Source: Epiperipatus broadwayi (taxonomy: Eukaryota; Onychophora; Udeonychophora; Euonychophora; Peripatidae). Taken from it: 64,000 bases of DNA. A program made the position numbers and the translations under genes. Under the pieces are notes generated by a model that saw only the letters and a program-made list of their open reading frames with translations, ran no database searches and had not been told where the DNA came from. Below are positions 46,815 through 62,607 of the stretch, in pieces. Within the stretch, counting starts at the first letter, position 1. Every line of letters begins with the position of its first letter. Location: NCBI GenBank assembly GCA_028023455.1, contig JAQFVV010012416.1, positions 1,041,001 through 1,105,000 of the forward strand, read 5' to 3'.

Positions 46815-47935
46815 ATGAAAAGAATGTTTCTGGTGTTGTTAGAACAATTGCACTGAAATATATTGAAAAAGGTAAAGTATTTGGTATGTGTTTAGTGGAT
46901 TTGGAAAAAGCATTTCAAAGAGTAACCTGGAATAAACTTATGACCATCTTAAAAGATAAAGGAGTATTTTGGAAAGAGAAAAGATTGATTAGGAATATGT
47001 ATACTGAGCAAAGAATCAAACTGAAGAATAATGAAACTGAAGAAATAAATATATGAAGAGGAATTAGGCAAGGATACTGTGTGTCATCTAAACTTTTTAT
47101 TGTTTATTTAGAAGATATATTAGATAAATATTTGGAATGTGATAGAATAACAAAATTTATATGATTTGCAGATAATATGGTTCCTATGTTGAGGATGAAA
47201 GAATTCTTGAGAGTATGTTGAATAAATTGGAGGAAGAATGTAAGAATTATGGGATAAAGATTAATGTTGAGAAGACTAAGCATTTATGGATATGAAGGAA
47301 TACAAAAAACTACACATTGAAATTTATGATAATATAATTCAACAGGTAAATGAATTTAGATAGTTAGGTAGTTGGTTGAGTGAGGATAGAAGAAGGGAAA
47401 ATGAAGTTAAAAGAAGAATGCATTGACAAAGGAGACATTTATTAAGAAAAAGAAATTATTTTAAGGACTTTTGAAAAAAAAAAAAATTAAATACTAAGTG
47501 GAATATTCTATTGTATGGTTGTGAAACATAAACAATATGTAAAAAATATTAACTTCAGATTACAAACCTTGAGAAGTGTTCACAGAGAAGAATGGAAAAA
47601 ATGTGTTGAATGAATAGAATGAGAAATGAAGATGTTTTGGAAAGAGAACATGAAAAAGAGAGGATTGATTGAGGAATCTAGAGATAGAAAGAGTAACAAT
47701 TAGGCATACATTAAGAAAAAAGATTATCAAGGTTATAGCCTCAGTAAATATTATTTAATGAAAAGGTGTTTTGGAAGGAATAGTGAATGGAAACAAGAAA
47801 CAAGGATGGAAAATATTTACCTTGCTGAGAGATATAGGGAGATGGGAAGAAATGTATGGAATTGAAGATCTGGGCAATGAAGAGAATGGATTGGAAAAAT
47901 AGGTGAATACTATTGATTGATACAAAAAGAAATAT
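46815..47935 (+). pseudogene. LINE reverse transcriptase, second family, decayed
   Basis: Piecewise translation gives SGVVRTIALKYIEKGK, FGMCLVDLEKAFQRVTW (motif A), KDKGVFWKEKRLIRNMYTEQ, GIRQGYCVSSKLFIVYLEDI (motif B, with the usual Cys-Pro changed), FADN in place of FADD (motif C), NYGIKINVEKTK (motif D), then a thumb with LYGCE-like and LRSVHREEW remnants. This order resembles the endonuclease-reverse-transcriptase LINEs common in insects and other invertebrates, and differs from the CCHC-tailed family. Several stops, frameshifts and an A run near 47475 show it is dead. No 5' endonuclease and no 3' tail could be placed. Confidence 0.75.
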
Positions 47936-47939
47936 ATAT

Positions 47940-49340
47940 ATATCAACCATAAACTTACTACAGAGTAAGTTCATATTAGTCCATAATAAATGAGCTTTAT
48001 TACTCGAAAGTTCGTAAGAAGCTCAAATTGACAGAGCAGAATAGATTCATGAACTTTAATCTCCAGAGTATGTCCCTACCCCTGCATCAAATTTACACAA
48101 GACATTAATAAATATACAGATTATATGAAATAATATAATTAGCACAATGAATTAATATCACACAAACATATGCATACTACTTTCTTGTCAAACAATCATG
48201 AGGATTTACTTTTTTTTTTAAAATTAAATGCAATTTTATTTTTCTAGAAAGTAAACAATATAAGGATTTCGGGAGAAATGAAGATGTAACTATCCGTATT
48301 CAATTTCAGATTTAGAAAATCTCGTTTGGAAGTGTCTCTGCTGTACATTTCGAGAGTCGATACTTTTTTGATTGTCTTCATTTTTTCAAATAGAATATTT
48401 CAAAATTGTTAATAGAAAATTATAAATATTATCTAATAAATGCGACTACATTCTGATATTCAGAGAAGGGGATAAATCGTCTACAACATATAAATCACCG
48501 ATGAATTAGATCTTGCGGGTTTAGAAAGTAACTTTGCAGAACTCTGTTAAATAACATATTCTTGATAATCTTATATAAATAGTCCAAAATTGTTGATTAT
48601 AAAGACTTTTCTATGTAATGAATTATGATTGCATTTAGCTGAGGTCTAATGTTTATATCTGTGCTAAAGACAATCTCTAGTTTAGTAAATGAATAAGAAT
48701 CATTACTGAGTTTAACTGAAGTGGATAGTGTCAAAGTTATGTGTGAAGTGAGTTTGACACTTGTAAATCAAATTGAAACAATTTGTGATGTATTAATATA
48801 TTCGTGTACGTGTATGTGTGAGTGTAATTGTGTGTTTATGTAATAACATTTTCATATTTTATTAATTAGATATAGGTATTTTTGACTTCAAATTTTTATT
48901 TTTTTATTTTTGTTTACTAAACTGTTATTCTTTGTATTATGAATGGTTGCTGGGTGATCATAAATATATATATTTTACAATTAATTATTATTCATTTACA
49001 TATTTAAGACATTCCTATTAACAAAATTATATGTATTTGAAATGATAAATCAAATGATAAATCTTCAATTTCGAGGAATAAATAATTAAATCGAATATAT
49101 ATATTTTTATGCAAAGGATCGTAAATAATTCCATGTTAAAAATAACTTATCTTGTTTTCACGGCAGGACAAAACCCCCACGGTGACTGCACCAAATGTTT
49201 AGACCTCCCTCTGGAGACATTCGACCCCAGAAGCGCGCGAGATAAAAAAAATTAATTACTGAATTCTTAAGATAAATTCTACTGGATTTAGTTGATTTTT
49301 TTCATGCGCGTCCATGACTTCACCATGTGATAAGATTAAC
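47940..49340. other. Non-coding stretch
   Basis: A/T-rich; no gene recognised. Slight CpG and G+C increase at 49160-49240 just before the CT tract. Confidence 0.4.
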
Positions 49341-49342
49341 TG

Positions 49343-52856
<3,514 letters not shown>

Positions 52857-52859
52857 ATG

Positions 52860-54585
52860 TTGTTTTATTCTCATTGTCATTAAATTGCTATAATCATGGC
52901 ATAAATATTTATATTTGTTTAACAAAATTTTCTATTTTTTACTCAGATCAAACAATTTATAATTTTTAAAAAAGATTTAAATACATGTGTAAATAGATAT
53001 CCATATACAGACAAAGGATCTTGGGCATTTATCTGCTATTTCCACAACTTGATTTCGAATATTAGCCCAATAAAATTTGACATTTTTAAAGGTTTTGTTT
53101 AGGGTGTCCCCCCCCTTAGGGTCCCCCCCCCCCCCGATAGTGGATTCATAGTTAGTCAGCCAGCAATCCAATATTAATTAAAAAAATTGTAACCAATTAT
53201 TCTTAGAGCTAATACAAGAATGAAAATACAGTTAAACCTTCACAAGGCCGGTGAATAAATTCTTCTTCATCACTAATTCTTTATGGGGTTATTGTAGAAA
53301 CCTTTATCCCGCAGTCGGCGTTTTAAAAAATATTTTATTTATTTTTATCCATATATATATATACGCGTATGTATGCATTTACGGTTTGTTTGTTTTTTGG
53401 TACGGTTTTTTTTTTTTGGTACCCGCATTTAAGCACGCAAGCATATTCCTACATATATTAAGCAGTTTTACGACTCAGTGAGAAATAAAGAAGAAATGGT
53501 TAAAACGAAACGATCGTGAAATTTGCTAAATTCTAATCTCTCTCTACATATATATTAAAGGAAGGTTAATAATAAAAAAAATAGCAGTTGTAAACTTTTG
53601 TGTTTAGCATTTAAGTTAAATTGAAGTTTATTTATCTAAGTTCTTTTTTTCTCCCCCCTGAAAGTTTACAATAAAGTAAACTTTCTTAAAATGTATTTTT
53701 GACATGTCAATAAGAAGCTGTTCATCTTTAACAAGGAAGTGCTAATGCGATGTCTATGAGGCTAGACCACCCAGAAAGCGTTTCTTCTGTTTGGTGGACG
53801 ATGTCCTCTTGACTGACCGACAATTTTTGAAATCTCATATCCAGGCTCGTGTACGTCTTGCAGCTTAGGCCGATAGACCAGACAGCCTTAAGAGTTATCT
53901 TATCTTCAGAATAGATAGGTGATTGTACCGAGAAAGAGGAAAAACAGAGACCAGTGTTTGATATTTGTGTCTGAAAGCTGAGTGATTAGTTGAGGCAAAA
54001 GCACTTAGTAGAAAGCATTTAGTGTAATATAACCAAAGAATTCTAAACTTAGAAATTCGATTATTATAATTCGAGTATTTTAATTATCTTGACTTCAACT
54101 ATTGATCTTTCTTTGATAATGATTGCGTTATAAGATATTTATAATTTTATTTCTTTATTTTTTTTGACTATAGATTGCAATAATTGGATATTTAAATTCG
54201 TAGAACATTTGTGTGTGTGGTTTAATGTCTTTATGTTACACCACCTATAAGAAATTTTTTGAAAAACTTCCTTAGTCATTGGTATTTGTTCTGTGTTTGT
54301 TAATACAATGAAAATTCACAATGGTGACAAATATATTTATTGCAGATTGCTTTACAATAGTCGGGTCATATAGTGCAACAATAGCGCATCTATCAGTTAC
54401 ATCTGCTGCCTAATTCAAACCTAGTCTACAGCTAATCATTCAGCATTGATTGATAGATTAGATCCAGCTACTTTTATGTAGTGAATTAAACAAAAGATAG
54501 AATAAAAAATATCCAAACTGCCACCCTCAACATCTGGCTAATCTGGTGAATAATGCCTGGTCAGCTTATAATTTTGTTAAATCAT
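52860..54585. other. Non-coding stretch with poly-C runs
   Basis: Two C runs (8 and 15) near 53107-53136, short (AT)n runs and a slightly GC-richer block at 53740-53910. No gene recognised. Confidence 0.4.
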
Positions 54586-54599
54586 CTTTATTTGGATAG

Positions 54600-55457
54600 T
54601 AATAACTGAAACACAGGCTTATTATATACCTGTGTCTATATATGTAATATATAGGGTTTATGAGCACAGACTTTAACACGACCTGCCGCTCTCTACTTTA
54701 TCTAATAACACTGATACACTTAAACACATATATGTTGAAAAGATAAATAATCACCAATATCCGTATTTCATGCTAAACCAGCAATCATCAGTTGGTCCAG
54801 ATTATCATCTCTACACATATATACTATAAGTGCTCAGATATATATTAAGACAGACAATCTTCATACTTTAATAAACAGGCTTCAATCTCCTCCACACTCC
54901 AACTCTTCAACCGTCAATCTTCATACTTTAATAAACAGGCTTCAATCTCTTCTACACTCCAACTCTTCAACCGTCCATCCAATTGAAATGATGAAATGCT
55001 CAAAGGCCACCCTGAGGCCGAGATTATTGTCACACCCATGTTGACCTAAGGTCAATCTGAACCCCACATGTATAGGACATAACCCATTTAATACATATGC
55101 AAGGTTCAGATTGACCTTAGGTAAACATGGATGTGACAATAATCTTGACCTCAGGGTGACATTTGAGCATTTCATCATCAGATTTTCAATTGGGTGGATG
55201 ATTGAAGAGTTGGAGTGTGGAGGAGATTGAAACCTGTCCATTAAAGTATGAAGATTGTCTATCTTAATATATATCTGAGCACTTATAGTATATATGTGTA
55301 GAGATGATAATCTGGATCAACTGATGATTGCAGATTTAGCATGAAATATGTATATTGGTGATTATTTATCTTTTCAACATATATGTATTTAAGTGTATCA
55401 GTGTTATTAGATAGAGTGGAGAGTGGTGGGTCATGTGAAAGTCTGTGCTCATATACC
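54600..55457. mobile_element. Palindromic family B, full copy B5, with 14-bp target-site duplication
   Basis: An 858-bp element with two inverted arms of about 400 bp (54650-55030 and 55085-55457). The left arm runs from 'gggtttatgagcacagactt' to 'gttgacctaaggtcaatctg', and the right arm is its complement. A 65-bp internal direct repeat lies at about 54845-54975 (cttcatactttaataaacag twice). Perfect 14-bp direct repeats (ctttatttggatag) lie at 54586-54599 and 55458-55471. The long TSD and the 3' end shared with B3 indicate LINE-type integration. Confidence 0.88.
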
Positions 55458-55655
55458 CTTTATTTGGATAGATAAACTTATATACATACATACGTAGGCA
55501 CATATTACTTTACCCAAATATCTTTTAGGACTCTGCAAGATCAGGCTAATTTAAATTAATTTTATCTTATATGAGCTTAAGGTCTTATACTATTAACCAT
55601 CAAAACATTGCATGTTCACCATTTCATATGCTTATCAATGCTATTAATAAAAGTA

Positions 55656-56376
55656 ACAAACTCTCCATACACTAATGCCATCGAGTGCAAGCCTTTGTGA
55701 TCACTGTATGCAAGAAGGTTTATGCATAAAATCCCTATCTAGTGCATACCCATCCAACATTCCCAGACTAGTTTCTAGCTTGTGCCTTTCATCAGTGAGG
55801 AGCCTTGGATTTGAGAGAACTGTATCTAGATCTTAGGATTTAATGCAACCTTAGCAGCCATCGTTTACCTATTTGGTAGAAGCCCAAGATAAGAGCCTTA
55901 AAATGTTTCCAAACCAAGCTCATTCACTTGTATAGTCATATCAATCTGAACTCAGCATCCTTATATTTTGGTGTCTGTGGTTTTTGAAAAATCACAGTCA
56001 CCATTATCCTATGGGCAGGTTATGTATAAAACCAAAACACCACATGGTCACTGTTTTATATAAAATGATTTCAAATCTATATAAATATACATGTTAATGA
56101 GCTGGGTTGGAAATATTATGGGATTTTCATCTTTGGCTCCTAGCTCTATAGTTATCAAAATATGTGAAAGGTGATTGCTGGAGGGTTACATTATATCCTA
56201 AGATCTAGATGCAATGCTCTCAAGTTCAAGGCTTCTCACTGATGAAATCCACAAGCTAAAATCTAGTCTGGGGATGTTGGATTAGTATGCACTAGACAGG
56301 AATTTTATGCACCTTCCTGCATCCATTGATTACAAAGGCTTGCATTTGGTGGCACTACTGTATGGAAGAGTTTTGT
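55656..56376. mobile_element. Foldback family A, full inverted-dimer copy A7
   Basis: A 721-bp element. The left half matches the A6 monomer nearly from end to end (acaaactctccatacac, 'gatcttaggatttaatgcaa', 'tttggtgtctgtggttttt'). The right half, from about 56100, is the inverted complement of the unit's 5' two-thirds, ending 'gtatggaagagttttgt'. It lacks the tail, and no target-site duplication was found. It best shows that palindromic copies are inverted dimers of one unit. Confidence 0.8.
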
Positions 56377-56439
56377 AGTCTTATATTATTTTTGACTTTG
56401 TAGTTACCAAAATCACTAATATACTGTATAAGAAACATA

Positions 56440-56560
56440 CTGATTTGTGCAATTTGGTGCAGTGGTAAAGTGGCACATTCTAGAAGTCATGAACTATGAA
56501 TCACAGCTTAACTATTTCACTATTGAAGCTCAAAATTCTTTTGAATGCCCAAGAAATATA
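56440..56560 (+). mobile_element. tRNA-like SINE remnant
   Basis: A box-A-like segment (tggtgcagtggtaaagtgg) and a body end (gctcaaaattcttttgaat) match the third unit and body of the trimer at 34389-34616. The B box is worn away. Confidence 0.5.
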
Positions 56561-56917
56561 ATTGAAGATACATATTGATAAATGTAATGAGTTTTTATAC
56601 TTCCACAACGTGTTGAAAGTAAATCAGCACCATTCCCTACATCCATGAAAATAGTGAAGTGAAGGTTATCAAGCTATAAATATGGATGTGAAGGTTTAGG
56701 AGTTTGATATCTCTAGCTTACCTGAAAGATGAAGTTTAATCACAAAGTGCATGCATAGTGATGGAGGGTCATCTGAGTTACTATGAATATGGATGGTTGT
56801 GATAAGATGAAGCTGAGATGAGGATGCACTGATGAAAACAAAAACTTGAATGTATATATGTATATACAGAGTTAATAAAAACAATTTTACATCAACTCCA
56901 CAATTTACTCTAGACAC

Positions 56918-57005
56918 CTTTAAGCAGTCTATTTTAACTATGTAGATATCAAAAGAACTAGGTAGTCTAAAATAAACTCTCTCCTCTTCAGGGTCTTCTG
57001 CCATA
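56918..57005 (-). CDS. Candidate first coding exon, unknown product
   Basis: On the minus strand an acceptor-like 'tttgatcttcag' precedes an ATG at 57005. The frame starts MAEDPEEERVYFRLPSS and runs about 29 codons to a possible donor (AAG|gtgtct, minus strand). The open frame would otherwise continue through an A/T-rich low-complexity region to 56696. The acidic start has coding-like composition, but nothing identifies the product and no partner exon was seen. Confidence 0.18.
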
Positions 57006-57029
57006 GTAACTCTGAAGATCAAATATCCA

Positions 57030-58040
57030 TGGATTGCAGTTTAGCCCATTCCTTTTCAGTGATTGAACTTTTTCTAATTCTTAGCTATAAAGTGCATGTG
57101 CATAATATGCTTTCAACAAAGATGCTCTGCATTAAAAGTGTATTAAAGCTATATATTTACTATTGTTTAATGATTACTCCATTAAAAAAACATTTCTATA
57201 ATTGTTACATTTTGATTTATAAGTGCCAAACTTACACCACCCCACAACATTGACACCATTTATTCTAGATAAATACAGTAATGATTATCAGCAATCATTT
57301 ATTAAACTAGAGATTGCCTCTAGATCTGATATAAACTTTAAACCTCAGTTAAAGATTAATATATCTGATTTTTTACATTAATTAAACACACGCACACATA
57401 AAGTGTTTCACGTGTAACTTTATTCATATGATTTCAAAAGAATGTGTACAGGTGTTGAGGTTATTTAATCCATTCTACAATTGTATATAAATTATTCCAA
57501 GATATTAAATACCTAGAATAAGACCACATGTGAATTGGGTGGGCTATGTAAAAAAGTTTGCTGGAGAGATGTGAAGAAGAGAAGCTAGAAGTCAGAGAAA
57601 CTGAATTTTGGGTAGTTTTCAGCCATAAAAAAATTACTTATTATTCATATTTTAAAATAATAATGAGAGACCTCAATGCAAAACTTGGATTGTCTTGATA
57701 ATAAATTCTATGTAGATGTTTAAATAAATACAGAATAATTAGATTTTGCAGCACCAAAAATTATGTCAAACTTCAGTTTAGCATTCTTTAGCTCTTAAGA
57801 CCTTTCTGCCATTGTGAAAAACTGTGCAGAATAAACTAAAAGTTAATTTATGGTGATTAGTGCAGTAATAAAGAGATAGAATCGGAAATGAAAGTGACTC
57901 CATCAAACTCAAAAAGACTTATGAATCTCAGCTGTTGCATGGAGTTCATTTAAGTATTAATGGTTATTTTAGATATGTTGATGATGTCTTTATCATTGGA
58001 TCATCAGTTATAGTTAAATATCTTGTAGCTAAAGTAAATT
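57030..58040. other. Non-coding stretch with a small RTE remnant
   Basis: At 57520-57610 the words 'gaccacatgtga', 'gttgctggagagatgtgaag' (approximately) and 'gagaagctag' match the last part of the RTE 3' ends at 23.9 and 32.7 kb in plus orientation. The remainder shows nothing. Confidence 0.45.
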
Positions 58041-58043
58041 AAA

Positions 58044-58438
58044 TAACACGCACAAGCACACAAAGCTGAAGTCAAATAAAGAAATGTATATATATATTTA
58101 TTTTATTTTAATATATATATATTTAATTAAGTGGCTAAGCGCTTTCAAGGGTCAGAGCCCTCATATTCATAGCCATTTTGTAAATAGATAAGAAATTGAT
58201 TAGGAGCGATGTAAATTTATGCAAATGCTATAGTTACATATTCCATTTCCGGGATATTTTGTAGCAAGAGTCTTTTCTATTTATGACGTCGCTATCTCTA
58301 GCGGTAAAGTAAGCCGAGGGCTCTGACCCTTGAAAGCGCTTAGCCACTTAATTAAATATATATATATATTAAAATAAAATAAATATATATATATACATTT
58401 CTTTATTTGTCTTCAGCTATGTGTGCTTGTGCGTGTTA
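58044..58438. mobile_element. Palindrome with near-identical 120-bp arms
   Basis: Bases 58044-58162 and 58316-58438 are almost perfect inverted complements, from 'taacacgcacaagcacac' at the tips to 'cagagccctc' at the base of the loop. The loop is about 150 bp with a gacgtc word. No ORF. Ends and target site suggest a small foldback or MITE-type element. Confidence 0.8.
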
Positions 58439-58533
58439 GCGCATTTTATATTTTGCACTTTAGAACAATTAGCCAAGAAGTTTAAACTGTTTGCTTACTT
58501 TAATGACTTGAAATAAATTTCTACTTTTGAGAA

Positions 58534-58739
58534 CAATCTATATAGTATAAAATATTTTGATTTAAATTTATGGAGAAAATATAACAGGATCAATTAAAAC
58601 CCTTATTAATTAGAGGATTTATATACCCTCAGTCAACAATCTATATAGTATAAAATATCTGGATTTAAATTTATGGAGAAAAAATAACAGGATAAATTAA
58701 AACCCTTATCAATTAAAGGATTTATATACCCTCAGTCAA
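58534..58739 (+). repeat. Tandem duplication, unit 103 bp
   Basis: Two head-to-tail copies starting 'caatctatatagtataaaat' at 58534 and 58637 and ending 'taccctcagtcaa', with about six differences. Confidence 0.85.
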
Positions 58740-59465
58740 ATGTTTCTGTTATATACTAATAAGTTGGATTTAGACTATTTTTATCAAAAATAAAATAATA
58801 CTAAATTTCAAAGTAATCATTTACCTAAGATTGCATCATATATTAATGAATTGTTGAATGTAGAATATAAAAGGCATTAAAAATATATTACACAATTTTA
58901 GACATATTTGTTGAAAGAAAAGTGCTGGAGAGAAATAATGGGAGTTCATCACCATTTATGAGTACAAACATGGATGACATTAATTGGTTTTTCTCAGTAA
59001 TCTTACATTTAATGCAATAAGTTAATTATTAATACAAAGAATGTTGTCTATAAATAAATATCTGAACTTCTCAGGTTAATCATTATTATCAAATTTAGAT
59101 TGCACATCACTGAAGTTAGACAATTTATCCTACTAGTACGGTTGCAGTTTCATCAAACTTTTGCCTATAAATTTAATCGTATAATATGCTATTAATAAAG
59201 TCATGTATATAAATTCAAAAAAGTATAGATTTAGCTATATTGATAAGTTGAAAAATGTATTAAAAAGAGAATTCATAAACATGAGATGTGTGTAACAAAT
59301 TTTACTATTATCTGAATAGATTTAAATCTATATTTACTGCATTTAGTTATTTCCAATAGAAGTTTTGTTTTGAGAATGTTTTTATTTTTCCTATGGATAA
59401 TGGTTTAAGGTAAAGAAAAATTAAAGCAGCATATTTCGTGTGTTCATTAATTTATTAAATAGGCA
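58740..59465. other. Non-coding stretch
   Basis: A/T-rich; no gene or repeat recognised. Confidence 0.4.
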
Positions 59466-59467
59466 AT

Positions 59468-59579
59468 AATATTTACTAAGGCAATAAACCTAAAGCATGT
59501 GCAGTTGAAAATGTGAAGGTAGGGACCTCTTCGCATTTTCAACCGCACATGCTTTAGGTTTATTGTCTTAGTAAATATT
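59468..59579. repeat. Compact hairpin with 51-bp stem
   Basis: 59468-59518 and 59528-59579 are inverted complements with three or four mismatches (ctaaagcatgtgcagttg against caaccgcacatgctttag); the loop is about 9 bp. It is either a very short MITE or a hairpin RNA precursor. Confidence 0.75.
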
Positions 59580-59696
59580 ACTTATGTAATCAATGTGCGT
59601 TAAATAAATTTATAAATAGGCAGTGTAATTGTGTCAGTGTACATAAATTTTGTGGATTATTAATAGGATTTTGATTTGTAAAAAAAATTCTAAATT

Positions 59697-60143
59697 TAAA
59701 CAGTAAGGATTTTTCATCCTAACACTATTGAGGAAACTCTCAAACTAAGACCTAAAATAGAGACTTTTGAAAAGATGAGGAGCCATTTTATCTTTGAATC
59801 TATTTTCTAGTTATATAGGCCAATATAAAGTATCATAATTTAAGAACATGAAGATGTGTCTCTGTCCACTACAGTTATTTTCTTTCTGTATATTAACTTT
59901 CATGACATGGAAGTAAAGTGAACAGAGAAACATCTTCATACTCTTAATTAAACTAAGATGCTTTAGATTAGGTTATATAACTAGAAAGTGGTTTTAAAGA
60001 TAAGATGGTCACTCTTATCCTCCCAACAGTTTATATCTTGTATCTTAGTTTGAGAGTTTCCTCAATACTCAACAAGACATCGTTGAGATATTTATAAAAA
60101 CAGTGCAGTGCATATGTTAGGATGAAAAATCGTTACTGTTTAA
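59697..60143. mobile_element. Foldback element, about 447 bp
   Basis: The ends 'taaacagtaaggatttttca' and 'tgaaaaatcgttactgttta' pair. Inner blocks 'gaggaaactctcaaactaag' and 'cttagtttgagagtttcctc', and 'gaagatgtgtctctgt' against 'acagagaaacatcttc', also pair. Most of the element would fold as one long hairpin. No coding capacity. Confidence 0.75.
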
Positions 60144-60748
60144 TTAACATACCATCTCTGCGCTAGTAAATAAAATTAAATATTAAAAAATTCTAAATGT
60201 AAATACTGCTCAAGATGGCAGACATGTCATAAGATAATTCTAGCTTTTATTTATATATATTGATATACTGAAAATTGTAAAGTAATTCCAGGGGTTTGTT
60301 TTATAAAGTGCAATGTATATATTATTTTAATACATTTAATTACTTTATGTTTAAAAAATCGGAGTTAATACTAATTGTGTGAAGTCATTAAATTTTTTTA
60401 AAAATAAATAATATTACTTAATCATTAATTTATTACAATTAAAAATAAAATTGGCATTGATTTATTTACGACAAATTTTACACTTCGATTATCTCTAAAA
60501 ATGTTAATATTTAATGGGAGGGGGAAGGCAGAAAACAAAATAAAAACACTGTTTTAAAACAAATAAAAATTTTAATATAAAGTTGCAAGCAAGACAAAAA
60601 AATATATATATTTTTAATTTGCTTTGAAATTCTTTTTAAAATAAAAAAAGTAAAGGAAAAGAAACAATTAATCAATATACAATAAAATTTATAAACTGTG
60701 TATATCCTTAAAACATATGTATAATGTGATTTATATATTTAAAAAAAG
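60144..60748. other. Non-coding stretch
   Basis: A/T-rich; nothing recognised. Confidence 0.4.
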
Positions 60749-60749
60749 A

Positions 60750-61165
60750 TTCCCATGATGCATTTCTGTCAGAAGCAGTTATGTCAGTTGGCCAAGAAAA
60801 TCAGCTGACTGCACTCAAAAATGATTCCCATGTTGTACTTCTGTCAGAAGCAGTTATCATTAGTTGACCAAGAAAATGAGCTGACTGCACTTAAAAAAAT
60901 GTTTCCCATGATGCATTTCTGTTAGAAGCAGTTATCATCAGTTGACCAAAAAAATCAGCTGACTGCATTCAAAATGTTTTCCTTGGTGTATTTTTGTCAG
61001 AAGCAGTTATTATCAGTTGATCAATAAAATCAGCTGATTGATGTTTCCCGTGATGCATTTCTATCAGAAGCAGTTATATTCAAAAAAATTAATTGATTGC
61101 ATTCAAAAATGATCTCCATGATGCATTTCTGTCCAAACCAGTTATCAGTTGACTACATTTAGACA
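60750..61165 (+). repeat. Minisatellite, unit about 75 bp, 5-6 copies
   Basis: Units begin at about 60751, 60824, 60902, 60977, 61042 and 61110. Each contains 'cccatgatgcatttctgtc', 'agaagcagttat' and 'aaaatcagctgactgca'. Copies diverge toward the right end. Confidence 0.85.
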
Positions 61166-61214
61166 ATATCACTCTCGTAAACTGAAACAAAATTAAAGGA
61201 AAGAGTGAGGAGAT

Positions 61215-61320
61215 GTCAAGCATTGGTGGTCGAGAGGTCAGCGACAGCTGCTTTATAAGCAGTTGTCCCGGGTTAGCAGGTTCGCTTCCTGGCTGATGTT
61301 ATAACACATGAGAAAAAAAA
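61215..61320 (+). mobile_element. tRNA-derived SINE, copy 4
   Basis: The plus-strand member of the family: starts gtcaagcattggtggtcgag, has an anticodon-arm hairpin (ctgctttataagcag), a variable arm (cccgggttagcagg), a B box (ggttcgcttcc) and a tail of nine A. Near-perfect 11-bp direct repeats (agtgaggagat / agtgatgagat) lie at 61204-61214 and 61321-61331. Confidence 0.88.
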
Positions 61321-61331
61321 AGTGATGAGAT

Positions 61332-62180
61332 ATAAAAATTATTAATAAAAATGTTATATTAAAAAAAACAAGTATCCATTTGAAAAACAATGGATATAAA
61401 TTTTTATATTTTTCTATAGCTCTGAATTCAGCATTAAAGAATCCTGAAAGGTGATATATGAATATCAATGGATCGAGAGTTTTTGTATACCACTGACTTC
61501 AATGTATTGGTTATATCCAGAATCTGGAATTCAAGGAGCATAGATTGTTTTGCCACTTCTGATTCATAGACTTCATATAATTTTTCAAACCATCAACCAA
61601 TTGATTTCTTTTCCTTAATTATAGTACTCTATTGACCAGATTACAAAACTTGTCTTCAAGCAGAGGATTTTCATACATATGACTGCCACATACATACAAG
61701 AAGTATTACTATAGCTTGGTTTACATTCTCATCAAATAAAGTATCTCTCCATCATAATAAAGTCTCTATAAAATAATGCCTTTTAATAAACAACAGATTA
61801 TATTAGAGCAGCATTTTTTTCAAAAGATAAACAAAAGTATAGTAAGTTAGCAAAGAACAGCAATATATAATTATACATTTCTGATGATAATAATGATGTG
61901 AAAGCTTATTATGTTATTGCAAAATCACAGCAGAAATGAAACTCAGGTTTTGACCTACATTATATTAAGATAGTTGCAAACAAAAATGAACCATTCTCAC
62001 ATTTTTGTTTTATTTTTGTCTAGATAAAACAAAAATATAAATTAAATTTAAAGAACTCTTGTCATTGCACACATTACATTTTGCTATTCTTACCATATTA
62101 CATGAAAACTTAATAATCATTTTGCAGTATCTTTGAATTTCAGGTATTGAAAATCTGTGCAAATCTAATACCTGTTAACT
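61332..62180. other. Non-coding stretch
   Basis: Nothing recognised; an open frame at 61253-61468 on the minus strand partly overlaps the SINE and is not a gene. Confidence 0.4.

Positions 62181-62607
<427 letters not shown>

Noticed and set aside
53107-53136. Poly-C runs as part of a gene (64-codon minus-strand frame at 52977-53171)
   Set aside because: The frame depends on Gly codons from the homopolymers and has no other coding features.
61215-61320. Functional tRNA gene
   Set aside because: A and B boxes are good, but the acceptor ends do not pair, an A tail follows and target-site duplications flank it. It is a SINE.
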